28,835 bases of DNA from an uncultured Oscillospiraceae bacterium (GTDB lineage Bacteria; Bacillota; Clostridia; Oscillospirales; Oscillospiraceae), in the NCBI GenBank assembly GCA_934565425.1, contig CAKTHW010000014.1, positions 1 to 28,835 on the forward strand, written 5' to 3'. Below, piece after piece: positions 1 to 6,622 of the stretch (positions within the stretch are counted from its first letter, which is position 1; each line of letters begins with the position of its first letter). The notes beneath the pieces were generated by a model. The model was not told the DNA's origin. It searched no databases and saw only the letters and a program-made list of their open reading frames with translations. A program made the translations under genes and the position numbers.

Positions 1-45
1 GTGTAACCCTCCCGTTCTGAAGACGTTAGAACGGGAGGGTTACAC
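1..45 (+). promoter_or_regulatory. Perfect hairpin sequestering the ribosome-binding site of the first gene
   Basis: Bases 1-18 (GTGTAACCCTCCCGTTCT) and 28-45 are perfectly complementary, giving an 18-bp stem with a 9-base loop. The 3' arm contains GGGAGGG (33-39), which is the only plausible Shine-Dalgarno for the ATG at 49. No T-run follows, so it is a poor intrinsic terminator on this strand. Whether it also ends an upstream gene cannot be judged at the window edge. Confidence 0.6.
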
Positions 46-48
46 CTT

Positions 49-978
49 ATGAAAGAGAAACGCGAGAAACTCTACGACAGCCTCACCAACGTCCGGGAGG
101 ACTTTGTAGAGGAAGCCCAGGCGGCACCCAGCGCCAAACGCCCTGCCTGGGTCAGATGGTGCGCCTTGGCGGCGTGCCTGTGCCTGCTGGTGGTGGGCAC
201 TGTGGTGTGGAAGCCCTGGAGTCCGTACGAGAACAAGCCCGCCAGTCCCCCCGCCTCCGCTGCCCAGACCGCCAAGGGCATCACCATCCCCAAGGCGGAG
301 GTCACCCTGTCCCAGACGGACGGAGTGGAGGCGGATATGCTGGCCTTCTTCATCTACCAGGGGCGGTGTTACCTCCAGTACGACCGACTGGATCACGGCA
401 GCGACCTGGTGGGCGAGAAGGTGGGCACGGCCACGGGGCTCATCGACGAGTGGACACCCCAGGAGGGCTACGTGGAGCTGGCGGGCAGCGTGAGCGGTGA
501 TTTTTACACTGTCCGCGGCTTTGACCCGGCGTTTATGCTGTGCATGAAGGAGGAGGGGGACGCCGTCCAGCTCTTCGTGTGCAACAACGGCATCACCTTG
601 TATCAGGGCTCTGAGCTGTTTGAAGACCGGTTGGGGCTGTCCGACGGGCTGAAAGCGGTGACCTATGAGGATGAAGACTCCTGGTACGACGGCAAGGAGG
701 ACATCCACACGTTGAATAACATGGACGCCGTGAAGACGCTCATCGCGGCCATGGACAAAGCACAGTTCCAGCTCAGCGACCAAGCCGACCTGTACGAGGA
801 AAAAAAGGACGGCGGTCTGAGCAAGGAGCTGTACCACGTGTATTGCAAGCTGGATAACGGCGTCACCGTCACCCTGCGTCTGTTCCAGGGCGGCTACGTG
901 ACCTTCACCGGCCTGCCGGACGCCTGCGTGCAGGTGCCGGAGGCGACCTTTGACGCCTTTTTGGCGGCGCTGAAATGA
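49..978 (+). CDS. Membrane-anchored anti-sigma-factor-like protein
   Basis: A 309-residue protein with a short charged cytoplasmic N-terminus (residues 1-35, with LYDSLTNVREDFVEEA), one hydrophobic segment at about 36-54, and a large extracytoplasmic part with no motif I recognise. The N-terminal pattern of a small LYxxLTNVxxDxVEEA helix before a single membrane span is common in clostridial proteins encoded just downstream of ECF sigma factors, where they probably act as anti-sigma factors. That is family knowledge; no sigma factor is visible because the window starts here. The start ATG is 9 bases after GGGAGGG inside the 1-45 hairpin. The gene ends in front of a terminator shared with the convergent acetyltransferase. 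The role could equally be a sensor or an unrelated surface protein. Confidence 0.6.
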   Translation: MKEKREKLYDSLTNVREDFVEEAQAAPSAKRPAWVRWCALAACLCLLVVGTVVWKPWSPYENKPASPPASAAQTAKGITIPKAEVTLSQTDGVEADMLAFFIYQGRCYLQYDRLDHGSDLVGEKVGTATGLIDEWTPQEGYVELAGSVSGDFYTVRGFDPAFMLCMKEEGDAVQLFVCNNGITLYQGSELFEDRLGLSDGLKAVTYEDEDSWYDGKEDIHTLNNMDAVKTLIAAMDKAQFQLSDQADLYEEKKDGGLSKELYHVYCKLDNGVTVTLRLFQGGYVTFTGLPDACVQVPEATFDAFLAALK

Positions 979-984
979 GAACGG

Positions 985-1018
985 CAAAAACGCCCCATCG
1001 GGTCTCCGATGGGGCGTT
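985..1018 (-). terminator. Terminator between convergent genes
   Basis: A perfect 13-bp stem (989-1001 with 1006-1018, arm AACGCCCCATCGG) has a GTCT loop. On the minus strand it is followed by a T-run (plus-strand A-run at 986-990), so it best serves the acetyltransferase gene. It may also stop the plus-strand gene ending at 978. Confidence 0.85.
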
Positions 1019-1025
1019 GCTATTG

Positions 1026-1682
1026 TTAGGATTCCAACTGCTTCTGAATGAACGTTTTCACCTTTTCCAAATCCGGGTCGCACAGCACCGGCAGCACTTC
1101 CGCCAGCGCTTCCGGTTCCAAGTCCCACCACTGCCAGCGCAGGAGCAGGTCGGTCAGCTCTGGGTCGAACCGATCCTTGATCTTGCGGGCGGGGTTGCCG
1201 CCGAAGACGGTGTAGGGGGGCACGTCGGAGGTGACCACCGAGTAGGCGGCGATGATGGCGCCGTCACCGATGTGGACGCCGGGCAGGATGACGCTCTCCC
1301 GGCCGATCCACACGTCGTTGCCCACCACCGTATCTCCCTTGAAGGGCAGCTGCGCCATATGGGGCGGCGTCCGCTCGCTCCACAGGCCGCCGAAGACCTG
1401 GAAGGGGTAGGTGGTGACGCTGCTGATGCGGTGGTTGGCAGGGCCCATGATAAAGGTGGTGCCCGAGGCCAGGGCGCAGAACTTGCCGATGAGGAGCCGG
1501 TCGCCGAACTCCGGGTAGTTGAACAGCACGTTGTTCCGCTCGAAGCCGGTGGGGTCGGTCTCGTCGTCGTAATAGGTGTAGTCCCCGATGAAGATGTTGG
1601 GGGCTTGGACGACGTTTTTGATCATGCACGAAGTGTGATACTCATTCAAGAAGATTTGGTTGGGATCGGGAATATAACTCAT
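1026..1682 (-). CDS. Vat/CatB-like hexapeptide-repeat acetyltransferase
   Basis: A left-handed beta-helix acetyltransferase of the xenobiotic (CatB/Vat) type, which moves an acetyl group from acetyl-CoA to a hydroxyl of a small molecule. Visible family signs are [23 protein letters not shown], with the catalytic-type His in ANHR, then the hexapeptide run [32 protein letters not shown] (split here by memory of the Vat pattern), and the C-terminal [12 protein letters not shown] and WWDLE blocks. Length is about 218 residues from the chosen start, as usual for streptogramin acetyltransferases. The ATG at 1682 has AGAAAGGATG upstream and fits the family N-terminus; an in-frame GTG at 1712 with its own upstream site is an alternative. 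It follows a YdcF-like gene and a tiny basic ORF. The substrate is unknown; many chromosomal relatives are not shown to give resistance. Confidence 0.85.
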   Translation of the reverse strand: MSYIPDPNQIFLNEYHTSCMIKNVVQAPNIFIGDYTYYDDETDPTGFERNNVLFNYPEFGDRLLIGKFCALASGTTFIMGPANHRISSVTTYPFQVFGGLWSERTPPHMAQLPFKGDTVVGNDVWIGRESVILPGVHIGDGAIIAAYSVVTSDVPPYTVFGGNPARKIKDRFDPELTDLLLRWQWWDLEPEALAEVLPVLCDPDLEKVKTFIQKQLES

Positions 1683-1708
1683 AATTTTTACATCCTTTCT
1701 GATTCGCT

Positions 1709-1774
1709 TCACATCACATCCTTTCTCCAGCCCATTCGCTCAGCCACTGCCCGTTTTTTTCGCAGTTCTCTCAT
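1709..1774 (-). CDS. Possible 21-residue basic leader peptide
   Basis: A short ORF beginning [15 protein letters not shown] and ending WRKDVM has a strong ribosome site, AAAGGAG seven bases before its ATG at 1774. A longer in-frame start at 1795 gives 28 residues and overlaps the YdcF-like stop codon as ATGA. Its own TGA (1709-1711) overlaps an in-frame GTG start of the acetyltransferase (1710-1712). The peptide is very basic and has no family I know. The coupled stop/start arrangement and position before a Vat-like gene resemble a regulatory leader ORF, but a chance ORF is possible. Confidence 0.4.
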   Translation of the reverse strand: MRELRKKRAVAERMGWRKDVM

Positions 1775-1791
1775 ATGTTTTCTCCTTTCGC

Positions 1792-2826
1792 TCATCGGAA
1801 CGCCAAGAATAGAACCTCTGTCAACACCAGCAGACCGGCCACCCCGCCGACCACCCAGGCGTGGCGCTTCCAGGACAGGCTCAGGTAGCCCACGAACTCC
1901 CGGATGAGGGCGTTGAGGGTGAAATACCACTTGGTCTTCGCCCCGAACCCCACGCAGCGGATGTGGCATTGCCGAGCCAGGAGGAGGGAGCGGAAGACGT
2001 GATAGGAGGTGGTGACGATGGCGATTTTTGGACGTTCAATGGTCATCAAAGAGCGGGAACAAAGGAGATTTTCCCGGGTATCCGTGGAGTTTTCTTCCGT
2101 GATGATGCGCTCCGGCTCCACTCCATGCTCCTTGGCGTAAGCGGCCATGGCCACCCCTTCCGGTACATCTTCACCAGGCCCTTGGCCACCAGAGAGGATG
2201 AGTTTGGCGTTGGGGTTGCAGCGCAGCAGCTGGATGCCCCGGTCGATGCGGCTGGCCAGCAGCGGGGTCACCTGAGAGCCGTTCAGCCCGCAGCCCAGCA
2301 CCACGATGTAGTCCAGCTTCCGCCGCTTCCGGAAATGTACCAGGTTGAGCAGGGCGGACAGGGCGTACATGGCCATGAGGAAGAGCAGATAAGAGACCGT
2401 GAAGCCGATGAACAGGTACAGCAAGGTGCTGATGCTGCCCAGAGCGAACTTCGCCATCATGGGCCAGACGATCAAGTAGACGCAAAGGCAGACGGCGAAC
2501 AGCAGGGACAGCAGGTTGGCCGGCCGCAGCCCCTCGTGTTTCAGCACCTTGATCCCCTCCACAAAGAAGGTCAAGATGAGCGCCGCCGGGAACACCAGTA
2601 TCCCCAAAATGGCCGCAATGGCCAGAAACACAAGCACACTCCGCAGAGCGGGATAAGCGGACAGCCAGTCCAAAAACTGATAGCTGACCAGCAGCAACCC
2701 GCCCGCCAGCCCGCCCAGCAGGAACACAAACCAGACCCCACTCCACAGCGTCCGCGGATCCCGCAGCATCACGAAGAGGAAGGGGACGGCGCAGCAGAGC
2801 AGGAAGAGCAGATAGATGGTATACAT
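1792..2826 (-). CDS. YdcF/SanA-like (DUF218) membrane protein
   Basis: A 344-residue protein with about five hydrophobic segments in residues 1-170, a DUF218/YdcF domain at about 172-310, and a last hydrophobic segment near the C-terminus. The domain shows IVVLGCGLNGSQVTPLLASR, LSGGQGPGE, EENSTDTRENL and VTTSYHVFRS, the usual order of conserved blocks. Family members are linked to cell-envelope functions such as barrier maintenance; the exact reaction is not established. The ATG at 2826 follows GGAGGG by four bases, and a good sigma-A promoter lies at 2868-2896. Its stop overlaps a possible ATG of the tiny ORF in front of the acetyltransferase, so the three probably share one transcript. Confidence 0.85.
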   Translation of the reverse strand: MYTIYLLFLLCCAVPFLFVMLRDPRTLWSGVWFVFLLGGLAGGLLLVSYQFLDWLSAYPALRSVLVFLAIAAILGILVFPAALILTFFVEGIKVLKHEGLRPANLLSLLFAVCLCVYLIVWPMMAKFALGSISTLLYLFIGFTVSYLLFLMAMYALSALLNLVHFRKRRKLDYIVVLGCGLNGSQVTPLLASRIDRGIQLLRCNPNAKLILSGGQGPGEDVPEGVAMAAYAKEHGVEPERIITEENSTDTRENLLCSRSLMTIERPKIAIVTTSYHVFRSLLLARQCHIRCVGFGAKTKWYFTLNALIREFVGYLSLSWKRHAWVVGGVAGLLVLTEVLFLAFR

Positions 2827-2867
2827 GACTCCCTCCTAACAGACAACATTACTAATGGAACATATTG

Positions 2868-2896
2868 ATTATAACAAAGATCGCGCCGGTCTACAA
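2868..2896 (-). promoter_or_regulatory. Sigma-A promoter of the YdcF-like gene
   Basis: On the minus strand TTGTAG, 17 bases, TATAAT, about 42 bases upstream of the ATG at 2826. Confidence 0.6.
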
Positions 2897-2939
2897 ATTA
2901 AGAAATGGCGAAAACCCACCGACCGCAACAGCCAGTTGC

Positions 2940-2968
2940 TTGCCTGCGATGGGATTGTGTGGTACAGT
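2940..2968 (+). promoter_or_regulatory. Possible promoter of the XRE/zinc-ribbon gene
   Basis: TTGCCT, 17 bases, TACAGT, with TGG just before the -10 (extended -10 type). The transcript would have a leader of only about 15 bases before the GTG at 2990. Confidence 0.35.
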
Positions 2969-2989
2969 GGCAGCAAGGAGGTGTTCCGT

Positions 2990-3430
2990 GTGGAGACAAA
3001 GGATATTTTGAGCCGCTTAAGAACGGAGCGAGGACTGTCCCAGGACGAATTGGCAGAACAGATGTTTGTGACGCGCCAGGCGGTGTCCCGCTGGGAGAAC
3101 GGGGAGACCACCCCCAACGTGGAGACGCTGAAACGGCTGTCGCAGTTTTTTGATGTGTCCATCAACACCCTGCTGGGCGCGCCCAGAAAACTCATCTGCC
3201 AGTGCTGCGGGATGCCGCTGGAGGATGCCACCACCAGCAAGGAGCCGGACGGTTCCTTCAACGAGGACTATTGCAAGTGGTGCTACGCCGACGGGGTCTT
3301 TCACTACACCAGTGAACAGCAGCTCATCGACTTCTGCGTGGAGCACATGGCGACGGAGCAGTGGCCAGCGGAGCAGGTGCGCGCCCATATGGAGGCCATG
3401 CTGCCCAACCTGAAGCACTGGAAAAAATGA
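2990..3430 (+). CDS. XRE-family regulator with C-terminal zinc ribbon
   Basis: A 146-residue protein. Residues about 5-60 form an XRE helix-turn-helix (LSRLRTERGLSQDELAEQ, VTRQAVSRWENGETTP), so it should bind DNA as a repressor-type regulator. Residues about 68-125 carry the zinc-ribbon pattern CQCCGMPL then EDYCKWCYADG, with four or more cysteines that can bind zinc. This two-domain pair is common in clostridia, usually without known targets. I chose the GTG at 2990 because AAGGAGG lies eight bases upstream and the helix-turn-helix begins right after it. The frame stays open back to an ATG at 2855, but that extension lacks a ribosome site. It is transcribed divergently from the YdcF-like gene, a possible target. 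Confidence 0.8.
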   Translation: METKDILSRLRTERGLSQDELAEQMFVTRQAVSRWENGETTPNVETLKRLSQFFDVSINTLLGAPRKLICQCCGMPLEDATTSKEPDGSFNEDYCKWCYADGVFHYTSEQQLIDFCVEHMATEQWPAEQVRAHMEAMLPNLKHWKK

Positions 3431-3450
3431 TGTGGTTATCTGCGCAAGAC

Positions 3451-3485
3451 AAACGGCGTGACCGGGAGGGTCACGCCGTTTTTGT
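3451..3485 (+). terminator. Terminator of the XRE/zinc-ribbon gene
   Basis: A perfect 13-bp stem (3451-3463 with 3469-3481, arm AAACGGCGTGACC) with a five-base loop is followed by a T-run. Confidence 0.9.
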
Positions 3486-3543
3486 CGTTACACTATTGGC
3501 TGTCTGTAGAATGTGTTGTAAAAAGCCTCGCAGAGCTGCAACC

Positions 3544-3569
3544 TCAGCAAAATGCTTGCATTTTGCTGA
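3544..3569 (-). repeat. Post-stop hairpin with CAAAATGC core, copy 1
   Basis: TCAGCAAAATGC (3544-3555) and its exact complement (3558-3569) flank a two-base centre. The hairpin starts three bases after the cysK stop. The core CAAAATGC-TT-GCATTTTG recurs at 27202-27219, also just after a stop codon of a minus-strand gene. No T-run follows directly, so it is not a plain intrinsic terminator; a T-run comes about 35 bases further on. Confidence 0.7.
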
Positions 3570-3571
3570 CT

Positions 3572-4501
3572 TTATTCAGAAAACATGGGGGTAGACAGAT
3601 AACGCTCGCCGGTATCGGGCAGCAGCGCCACAATGACCTTACCCTTGTTCTCAGGACGCTTTGCCAGCTCGGTGGCGGCAAAGACCGCGGCGCCGGAGGA
3701 GATGCCCACCAGGATGCCGTCTTCGTGTGCCAGTGCCTTGCCGGTGGCGAAGGCGTCTTCGTTGGCGACGGGCAGGATCTCGTCATAGATGCCGGTGTTC
3801 AGGGTGTCCGGCACGAAGCCTGCGCCGATGCCCTGGATCTTGTGGGGGCCAGGGGTGCCCTTGGACAGGACGGGGGAGGTGGCGGGTTCCACGGCGACCA
3901 CTTTCACGTTGGGGTTCTGGGATTTCAGGTATTCGCCCACGCCGGTCAGGGTGCCGCCGGTGCCAACGCCTGCCACGAAGATGTCTACCTTGCCGTCGGT
4001 GTCCTTCCAGATCTCAGGGCCGGTGGTGGCGCGATGGATGGCGGGGTTGGCGGGGTTGGTGAACTGGCCGGGGATGAAGCTGTTGGGGGTCTCAGCAGCC
4101 AGCTCCTGAGCCTTGGCGATGGCGCCCTTCATGCCCTTAGCGCCGTCGGTCAGCACCAGCTGTGCGCCGTAGGCTTTGAGCAGGTTCCGGCGTTCCACGC
4201 TCATGGTCTCCGGCATGGTCAGGATGACCTTGTAGCCCTTGGAAGCGGCCACGGAGGCCAGGCCGATGCCAGTGTTGCCGCTGGTGGGTTCGATGATGAC
4301 GGAGTCAGGCTTCAGCAGACCCTTAGATTCTGCGTCCTCCAGCATGGCCTTGGCGATACGATCCTTGACGCTGCCAGCGGGGTTGAAAAATTCGACCTTG
4401 GCCACCACAGTGGCTTCCAGGTTGCGGTTGGCGGAGTAGTTCTTCAGTTTGACCAGGGGGGTGGAGCCGATCAGATCAGTAATTGCTTCGTAGATTTTCA
4501 T
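3572..4501 (-). CDS. cysK: Cysteine synthase A (O-acetylserine sulfhydrylase)
   Basis: A PLP-dependent enzyme that makes cysteine from O-acetylserine and sulfide in the cytoplasm. It has 309 residues, the normal CysK length. The N-terminus [17 protein letters not shown] is typical; [11 protein letters not shown] holds the PLP lysine (K46), TSGNTG at about 73-78 binds substrate, and [10 protein letters not shown] is the PLP-phosphate loop. The ATG at 4501 follows AGAGG and gives the standard family start; a longer frame to 4534 adds unlike residues. It has its own strong promoter (4594-4622) in a shared region with the divergent PepT-like gene. Small inverted repeats overlap the start of transcription, so cysteine or sulfur control is plausible but not shown. 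Confidence 0.97.
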   Translation of the reverse strand: MKIYEAITDLIGSTPLVKLKNYSANRNLEATVVAKVEFFNPAGSVKDRIAKAMLEDAESKGLLKPDSVIIEPTSGNTGIGLASVAASKGYKVILTMPETMSVERRNLLKAYGAQLVLTDGAKGMKGAIAKAQELAAETPNSFIPGQFTNPANPAIHRATTGPEIWKDTDGKVDIFVAGVGTGGTLTGVGEYLKSQNPNVKVVAVEPATSPVLSKGTPGPHKIQGIGAGFVPDTLNTGIYDEILPVANEDAFATGKALAHEDGILVGISSGAAVFAATELAKRPENKGKVIVALLPDTGERYLSTPMFSE

Positions 4502-4564
4502 GGTAGTAACCTCTTTCCTTATATTGTGACTCATGGTGATGTGATTGCGTTGATCTTTGTTTGC

Positions 4565-4589
4565 CTAGGAAACCTAGCTGTTTGATAGG
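4565..4589. promoter_or_regulatory. Inverted repeats at the cysK transcription start
   Basis: CTAGG-AAA-CCTAG (4565-4577) and an overlapping CCTA-N9-TAGG (4573-4589) lie just downstream of the cysK -10 box, where a repressor would block transcription. I cannot assign a regulator; Rrf2-type cysteine regulators are one option from family knowledge. Confidence 0.35.
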
Positions 4590-4593
4590 CTTT

Positions 4594-4622
4594 ATTGTAG
4601 TCACACAACCCCCATCTGTCAA
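4594..4622 (-). promoter_or_regulatory. Sigma-A promoter of cysK
   Basis: On the minus strand TTGACA, 17 bases, TACAAT. The -35 is perfect and the -10 has one mismatch to consensus. Confidence 0.8.
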
Positions 4623-4692
4623 TCCCTTTTCCGGAAAAAAGATATAGAAAAAATCTATCACTGGCCATTTCGTTTTCGTCACACCAGCCCCC

Positions 4693-4721
4693 TTGACTTT
4701 CCGCCGGGCGTCCGCTATCCT
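4693..4721 (+). promoter_or_regulatory. Sigma-A promoter of the PepT-like/C39 operon
   Basis: TTGACT, 17 bases, TATCCT. A gapped inverted repeat ATACCT-N10-AGGT (4726-4745) covers the expected transcription start and could be an operator. Confidence 0.65.
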
Positions 4722-4770
4722 TGAAATACCTGTATCTATGTAGGTTATTCCGAAAAAAGAAGGTGTCCTG

Positions 4771-5883
4771 ATGATCCACACTGACCGACTGACCCGCCTG
4801 TTCCTGGCGCTGGTCTCCATCGACAACCCCTCCCGCCAGGAAGCGGCGGTGAGTACCTATATCAAAACCCAGCTGGACGAGCTGGGCATCCAGTGGCGCG
4901 AGGACGGCACCGGCGCCATCATCCACGGCAACGCCGGCAACCTCTATGGTTATCTCCCCGGCCAGTTAGACCTGCCGCCCATCCTCCTCTCCGCCCACAT
5001 GGACTCCGTAGACCCGGCCGTGGGAAAGCACCCCATCCTCCACCCAGATGGCACCATCACCTCCGACGGCACCACCGTGCTGGGCGCGGACGACCTGTCC
5101 GGTGTGGCGGCTATCCTGGAGGCAGTGCGGTCGGTGCGGGAGTCGGGGGCGGCGCATCGTCCCATCGAACTGCTCTTCGATGTGGCCGAGGAACCCTATT
5201 GCGCCGGCATCCAGCACTTCGATTTCCCCAGCCTCCAATCCAAAGAGGCGTACATCTTAGATCTGACCGGCCCCGTAGGCAGCGCCGCCTATCAAGCGCC
5301 CTCCATCCTGGCCTTCAAGGCCGAGTTCACCGGTCGAGCCGCCCACGCCGCCTTCTCCCCCGAGCTGGGCATCCACGCCATCCAGGCGGCGGCGCAAGCG
5401 ATCGTGTCCATCCCCTGTGGACGGGTGGGGGACACCACCGTGAACGTGGGCACCATCACCGGCGGCAGTGCGGACAACGTGGTGCCGGAGCGGTGCTGCG
5501 TCACCGGTGAGGTGCGGAGCTTTGACGATGGGAGCGCTCGGGCGCGGCTGGCGGAGATTGAGGCCACGGTGAAAGCGGCCGCCCAGGCGGTGGGCGCGGA
5601 GGTGGCGTTCTCCACCGAGACCCTGTGCCTGGCCTATCGGGTGGAGCCTGACCATCCGGTGGCGGAGCGGTTCCAAAAAGTCTGTGCCGACCTGAACCTG
5701 TCCGGCGAGCTGACCGTCACCTACGGCGGCAGCGACAACAACCACTTCTTCCATCACGGCATCTCCGGTCTGGTGGTGGCGTCCGGTATGAACAGCTGCC
5801 ACGCCTGCCAGGAGTACAGCAGCGTGCCCGAATTGGAGCGGGCGGCGCGGCTGGTGGAAGGGCTGATCTTGTCCAAGGAGTGA
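4771..5883 (+). CDS. PepT-like M20-family metallopeptidase
   Basis: A 370-residue di-zinc peptidase of the M20 tripeptidase-T-like group, expected to remove N-terminal residues from short peptides in the cytoplasm. Metal and catalytic residues appear in order: HMD (H76, D78), GADDLSG (D107/D108), EE (E140/E141), ILDL (D164) and a late His (H344) in NSCHACQEYS. A dimerisation-type lid domain fits residues about 175-285 (FTGRAAHAAFSPELGIHA). The ATG at 4771 follows AAGAAGGTG. The next gene starts six bases after the stop, so the two form an operon of peptidases. Closest known type is the YqjE/PepT-like group rather than true PepT, because the family-specific ends differ; this is from memory. 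Confidence 0.88.
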   Translation: MIHTDRLTRLFLALVSIDNPSRQEAAVSTYIKTQLDELGIQWREDGTGAIIHGNAGNLYGYLPGQLDLPPILLSAHMDSVDPAVGKHPILHPDGTITSDGTTVLGADDLSGVAAILEAVRSVRESGAAHRPIELLFDVAEEPYCAGIQHFDFPSLQSKEAYILDLTGPVGSAAYQAPSILAFKAEFTGRAAHAAFSPELGIHAIQAAAQAIVSIPCGRVGDTTVNVGTITGGSADNVVPERCCVTGEVRSFDDGSARARLAEIEATVKAAAQAVGAEVAFSTETLCLAYRVEPDHPVAERFQKVCADLNLSGELTVTYGGSDNNHFFHHGISGLVVASGMNSCHACQEYSSVPELERAARLVEGLILSKE

Positions 5884-5889
5884 GCGACC

Positions 5890-6510
5890 ATGAAGAATCC
5901 ACTGCATTACCAATTGACGGAATACGACTGCGGCCCCACTTCCATGCTCAACGCCGTCAGCTTCCTCTTTGAGCGGGAGGAGATCCCGCCGGACATCATC
6001 CGCAACATCATGCTCTACTGCCTGGACTGCTACGGAGCGGAGGGCGCGCCGGGGAAGAGCGGCACGTCCTGCACGGCCATGATGTTCTTGAGCAACTGGC
6101 TGGACGGCTACGGGAGCGTCCAGGAGCTGCCCATCTCCAGCCGCTACCTCAGCGGCCCCAGCGTCACCGTCCGCCCCCAGAGCGAGGTGGTGGACGCCCT
6201 GCGGCAGGGGGGCGTGGCGGTGGTGCGGCTGTACTTCGACGTGGCTCACTACGTCCTGCTCACCGGCGTGGAGGAGGACGGGGTGCGGATGTTCGACCCG
6301 TACTATGTGGACGAGCAATTTCCCAACGAGAACGTGGTGGTCACGTTGGAGCATCCCAGCACCTACAACCGCATCGTCCCCTTCGACTCCTTCAACCGGG
6401 AGAGCCACGAGCTGTACGCCCTGGGCGAACGGGAGGGTCGGGAGGCGGTGCTGCTGTTCAACAAGCGCACCCAGCTGACCGACGAGAAGACCATCGAATA
6501 TTTTATCTGA
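5890..6510 (+). CDS. Stand-alone C39-like cysteine peptidase
   Basis: A 206-residue papain-fold protein. YQLTEYDCGPTSMLNAV carries the Gln (Q8) and nucleophilic Cys (C14) of the C39 type; DVAHYVLLTGV gives H120 and VRMFDPYY gives D136, completing a Cys-His-Asp triad at normal spacing. C39 peptidases usually remove double-glycine leader peptides and are fused to ABC transporters; here there is no transporter, no membrane segment and no signal peptide, so it acts in the cytoplasm on an unknown peptide. The ribosome site AAGGAG overlaps the stop of the PepT-like gene, showing close coupling, and both products may degrade or trim the same peptides. A terminator follows at once. Confidence 0.75.
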   Translation: MKNPLHYQLTEYDCGPTSMLNAVSFLFEREEIPPDIIRNIMLYCLDCYGAEGAPGKSGTSCTAMMFLSNWLDGYGSVQELPISSRYLSGPSVTVRPQSEVVDALRQGGVAVVRLYFDVAHYVLLTGVEEDGVRMFDPYYVDEQFPNENVVVTLEHPSTYNRIVPFDSFNRESHELYALGEREGREAVLLFNKRTQLTDEKTIEYFI

Positions 6511-6518
6511 TTTTTTGC

Positions 6519-6555
6519 GGGCACCGGCGAAGAGATTCGCTGGTGCCCCTTTTTA
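6519..6555 (+). terminator. Terminator of the peptidase operon
   Basis: A 13-bp stem with one G-U pair (6519-6531 with 6536-6548) and a GAGA tetraloop is followed by a T-run. Confidence 0.9.
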
Positions 6556-6558
6556 TCC

Positions 6559-6587
6559 TTGCGGGTGGATTGGGGACGTGCTATCAT
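6559..6587 (+). promoter_or_regulatory. Sigma-A promoter of the amidohydrolase-MerR transcript
   Basis: TTGCGG, 17 bases, TATCAT, directly after the preceding terminator and about 36 bases before the start codon. Confidence 0.6.
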
Positions 6588-6622
6588 AGAAGCATCTTAG
6601 AAAGATAACGAGGCGATACGTG

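Noticed and set aside
975..1907. A 310-residue plus-strand frame
   Set aside because: It runs through a terminator and antisense to the acetyltransferase; composition is that of a shadow frame.
5257..6408. A 383-residue minus-strand frame
   Set aside because: It covers two well-supported plus-strand peptidase genes and has no recognisable domain; high GC makes such open antisense frames common.
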